From positions 3,242 to 36,946 of the forward strand of contig MU616846.1 in the NCBI GenBank assembly GCA_025201705.1: a DNA stretch of 33,705 bases. The letters run 5' to 3'. Made by a program: the position numbers and the translations under genes. Below are positions 30,628 to 33,705 of the stretch, one piece after another. Source of the DNA: Dissophora ornata. Taxonomy: Eukaryota; Mortierellomycota; Mortierellomycetes; Mortierellales; Mortierellaceae. Under the pieces are notes generated by a model, which searched no databases, was not told the origin of the DNA, and saw only the letters and a list, made by a program, of their open reading frames with translations. Every line of letters begins with the position of its first letter. The first letter of the stretch is position 1.

Positions 30628-32231
30628 ATGGCATCAGGAGAGAAAAAGACATTCGAAAAGGGCGCGATTGTCCAAACAGATTCAGCATCAGTGAGTAGCT
30701 TGAATGCGCGAACGTCATTCCTTCGCATTACTAGATACTACTACTACAAAAAAAAATAACAGGACAACGCGTATTTTCTCACAAATATCCTGCCTTGTAC
30801 TTTTTCCTTATGTTATTAAAAGCTGATCGCACTCGCTGCAGAGGTTGCCAAGCATAGTGAAAGGTTTGACAGAACCAAAGGCAGTGGTGGCATTAAAGTC
30901 CCAAGATCTGTCAAGGTATTTGAGATTATTGGACTACTGATGTGGCTTCCTTATCAAATGAACCCGTTACTACATGTCACTCATATTTCATGATTTCAGA
31001 AACCGACGGTATGGCAAAGGCAAAATCCAGGTCTTTCCAAACGCATCCAGAAGCACGATGCCACTTTTCAAAGCGATGATCCCGATGGTGAGGCAGCTCG
31101 AAGGACTGCCATGGAGCGCAAAGCAAAGATGTACGAGATGTTGAAGCGGGGGGAAGACGTACCCGACAACTTACGGGAGGAGTTGCTCGTGGAATTCGAG
31201 TACAGGAATCAAGGACGTGGCAGTGGGCGTGGACAAGGACATGGGAATGACAAGTATGACAGTGACGAAGATGACCGTGGAAGGAATAGAAGGAGCAGGA
31301 GCAGGGAAAGTTTTCGAGGACGGAAGCGCGACTGGGAAAGAAGCCGCAGCCGCAGCAGGAGTAGAAGTCGTTCAGGCGACTGGGACAGAGATGAATCTGC
31401 AGTGCTGGCTCGAGACCCAAGAGACTTCAAGGTACGGAGCGATTGATTCTCAATCTATTTGGCTCTCAGTCATGTATTTAACGTCTCGTTGCTTCATGAT
31501 GTCACGATAGAATGATCCATGGATTGAGCACGTAGACGAATTTGGACGGACAAAGCTCATGCGTCAGTCAGAAATACCCCGGCCAGAACCTATCCGAGAG
31601 GAACACGACAACCAAGGGTAACAATCGATGCTTCATGGAGTTGTTGTTCCTCGTCACCGTATATTCGAATTTTGTCATTGACATGATTTCGTCCGCACAC
31701 AAATAACAAACAACAAAAATAGAATCCACAATCCCGCCAACCCTTTCCCAGTCTTCCGAAACCAAGAAGCGACCGAGAAAGAGGAATGGATCCGAGATGC
31801 TACCGGAGAAATGAAGCGATTTGCATCGGGCGCGGATAAGGGAGTCGGAGCAGGATATTCATTAGCAAACACTGTGCGGCATTACGACAATACGACAGAG
31901 AGGCGAGCTCGCGGCGTCGGGTTCTATGCCTTTTCACAGGAAGGAGAAGAGCGCGCAAAGCAGATGCGGGAGTTGCGAGAAATGAGATCGGAGGTAAATG
32001 ACGGTGGAAAAGCAGACTTGGAAAACGACACTGCGCTTCACACATAACTCGAGATCGGGTACCTAATGCCTTTTGCTCTTTACAAACACGCTATAGACCG
32101 AGAACAAGAGGGCACAGCACCGATCATTGAGAGATAGGCGGCGGGACGAAATCGAGGCGCGGAAGAGGCTTATACAACAGAAGCGACTTAAATCATTGGC
32201 AAGCACTGTCACTGTCGCGCCATCATCATAG
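30628..32231 (+). CDS. CCDC174: CCDC174 homologue with RS-rich insert, 366 aa, six exons
   Basis: Nuclear protein; animal CCDC174 is linked to RNA processing and the exon-junction complex. Exons are 30628-30690, 30823-30915, 31000-31431, 31511-31617, 31723-31993 and 32097-32231, all phase-consistent. Family hallmarks occur in order: LIALAAEVAKHSERFDR near the start, KPTVWQRQNPGLSKR, AMERKAKMYEMLKRGE, LLVEFEYR, then NDPWIEHVDEFGRTKLM, TERRARGVGFYAFS and the basic coiled end RDRRRDEIEARKRL. Between LVEFEYR and NDPWIEHV is a charged insert with RGRNRRSRSRESFRGRK and a Ser-Arg run, like an RS domain of splicing factors. The start has a short first exon of 21 codons after CACCCCCATGG. Confidence 0.88.
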
Positions 32232-33369
32232 GGTATAATACACTCCACACTTTTTCCATACTGGTAAATAATACCCCACTCTATTTTTCCATATCAGCGA
32301 AGTTGCTCGCATTGGTAGCAATGGTACACTCGAACCATCTCCCAGACAGACTTTCTCATGAACTGTTGATTCCTCTTAAACTGAACTTGCCTAGCCAAAT
32401 AGCGGTAAAAGTCTCCGTGAACCTTGATGCCAATCAATTTGGCGATTTCCGCTGGCATTGATGGCCCATTCCTGGAATCTTCAGTGTTTCCTCAGCCTAT
32501 GACGATCCCCAATCTTGACTATCGCAAACTTTGGGATATCCATGTCCCCAAGTTTGAGCACCGTACTGTACAACACATCCTTCTGCATACAAATCCAACA
32601 CGTCGAGATTACTCTGGGAGATTTCAAGTGCGAGATCAGGTTCCGTCATGTATCAAGGCATTTACTGCCTTATGCACGCACGAGCTGACCTTCGCGCGGA
32701 AGGAGATGATCTCGTTAATTTCATCGTCCATCGGCTAGCCACCCCAGGGTGTTTCACCATCTTTATTATGGAACTGGACAAGGCCATTCTGGACCACTCC
32801 ATATCTTAGCGTACTATAGCCATGCAATAGCAATGACAAGGGATTTCCCGAGCATATCTTTCAACATTATTTCTCATCACATCCCAAGCATCATTGATGG
32901 CTGTCATTAAACTAGTCGTTCCTGCCCCTTGGACATCAAAAACCTTTCGTTTTTTTTCGCACCTTTGATGAATATACGTCTTTCAGTCTTCTTCTCATCC
33001 ATTGCACGGCGGCAGCGCTCTGAGGTCCATCGAATCGCCAGCGCTGTTGACATTCAAGGTACTGAGGCCTTATTGCTCGTCAGCAAGCTATTCTATGGAA
33101 TCACACGCCACCAATCCCTACATGGATTTCCTGCACTGTTCATGACATTGGTTTTGACGCCGATGTTTGAGTTGCTTGAGTCTAGCGCACCAGCCCATGA
33201 CAGGCAGAGGATTTTTTTTAAAGCGTTAATTCGGTCCCAGCGCAAGTTTCTTTCTGTCCTTTCTGTCCTTTCTGTCTTTTCGTTCCTCATATACCCACCT
33301 TATTCAGCTGCTTGAATCGAATCACCCTCATTCCAATTATACCAACGAATCAATCTCGCGCGCTTCTTA
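32232..33369. other. Intergenic or decayed sequence
   Basis: Between about 32330 and 32810 one plus-strand frame reads protein-like over long pieces (for example SQIAVKVSVNLDANQFGDFR and LVNFIVHRLATPGCFTIFIM) but is cut by several stops. It may be an unrecognised gene relic. Three TTTCTGTC-type repeats lie near 33250-33279. No intact gene is seen. Confidence 0.35.
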
Positions 33370-33705
33370 ATGACCATGTCCGCCGACGCCCCTATTTCCC
33401 CTGCTTCACCTGTTCATACCTATAGCCCTGGCACACTCGTGTACGAGGTCAACCTCTCACTCCCACGGGAAAAGGTCGATGACTATATCGAATGGCTCCG
33501 AGGATTTACAAAGGCATGTTCAGCTGTTAGGACCTGTTGTAGTTTTCCCTCATTATTTGATCAATCAACTTCGTTCCACGTTCGCCATTCTAAATGTGCA
33601 AACTGGAAAGAAAAAAAAAAAAGTTCCCAGCGTGGTGGAAACCCCACCCCCCGATTTCTTTTTTTCAGTGAGGCTGTTGGGAAAGAGGAAAGAAGGCATA
33701 ATTTA
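33370..33705 (+). CDS. Possible DUF4286-type protein, 5' end only
   Basis: The ATG at 33370 (a second in frame is at 33376) opens a coding-like stretch to about 33513: a Ser/Pro/Ala-rich lead, then GTLVYEVNLSLPREKVDDYIEWL, which resembles the first beta strand and helix of DUF4286/dabb-like small proteins. Coding character stops near 33513. A GT-rich stretch and a T-run plus CAG at 33668 look like an intron, but no standard donor joins that acceptor in a sensible phase: GC at 33514 in phase 0 would give TGA. The true acceptor may be outside the window. Function is unknown. Confidence 0.5.
   Translation, partial: MTMSADAPISPASPVHTYSPGTLVYEVNLSLPREKVDDYIEWLRGFTKACSAVRTCCSFPSLFDQSTSFHVRHSKCANWKEKKKSSQRGGNPTPRFLFFSEAVGKEERRHNL

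Overview
The window looks like nuclear DNA of a filamentous fungus of the Mucoromycota, most likely an oleaginous Mortierella relative. The reasons are short GT-AG introns in almost every recognisable gene, fungal-only families (PacC/Rim101 zinc-finger factor, Fpk1/nrc-2 kinase, Tgl3/4/5 lipase) and a decayed Crinkler-type gene of the kind abundant in Mortierella and Glomeromycotina. The species is an inference. Exon boundaries were worked out by hand from splice sites and reading phase; the joined frames of all multi-exon genes close without a remainder, except the partial gene at the right edge.

Layout. 1-431 (-): secreted precursor of at least seven 18-residue units separated by Arg-Arg, a Kex2-type repeat-peptide gene cut by the window edge. 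1801-2010 (-), 3067-3252 (-), 4098-4286 (+), 20181-20369 (-) and 21244-21435 (+): five members of a small-protein family (61-69 aa) that I do not recognise, with a shared TPRSSMQ core. Four of them form two divergent pairs. The two pairs, with their whole intergenic promoters, are reverse-complement copies of each other (about 3067-4380 and 20081-21435).

Between these inverted arms lie four intact genes: an acyl-CoA/AMP ligase (4501-6764, -), an Fpk1-like AGC kinase (8426-11465, +), a PacC/Rim101 pH regulator (11764-14599, -) and a Tgl-type triacylglycerol lipase (15792-20034, +). Right of the second arm is a gene-poor stretch holding a Crinkler pseudogene (from 22866), then a bHLH factor with polyglutamine tracts (25779-29230, +), a small cysteine-rich secreted protein (29969-30229, +), a CCDC174 homologue with an RS-rich segment (30628-32231, +) and the first exon of a possible DUF4286 protein (from 33370, +).

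The most interesting pattern links the parts. All five TPRSSMQ genes carry the PacC/Rim101 recognition hexamer GCCAAG about 15-35 bp upstream of a clear TATA box. Each shared promoter holds four such sites, conserved between the arms. pacC sits between the arms and has two GCCAAG sites in its own upstream region. This suggests, but does not prove, a locally clustered ambient-pH regulon of undescribed small proteins.
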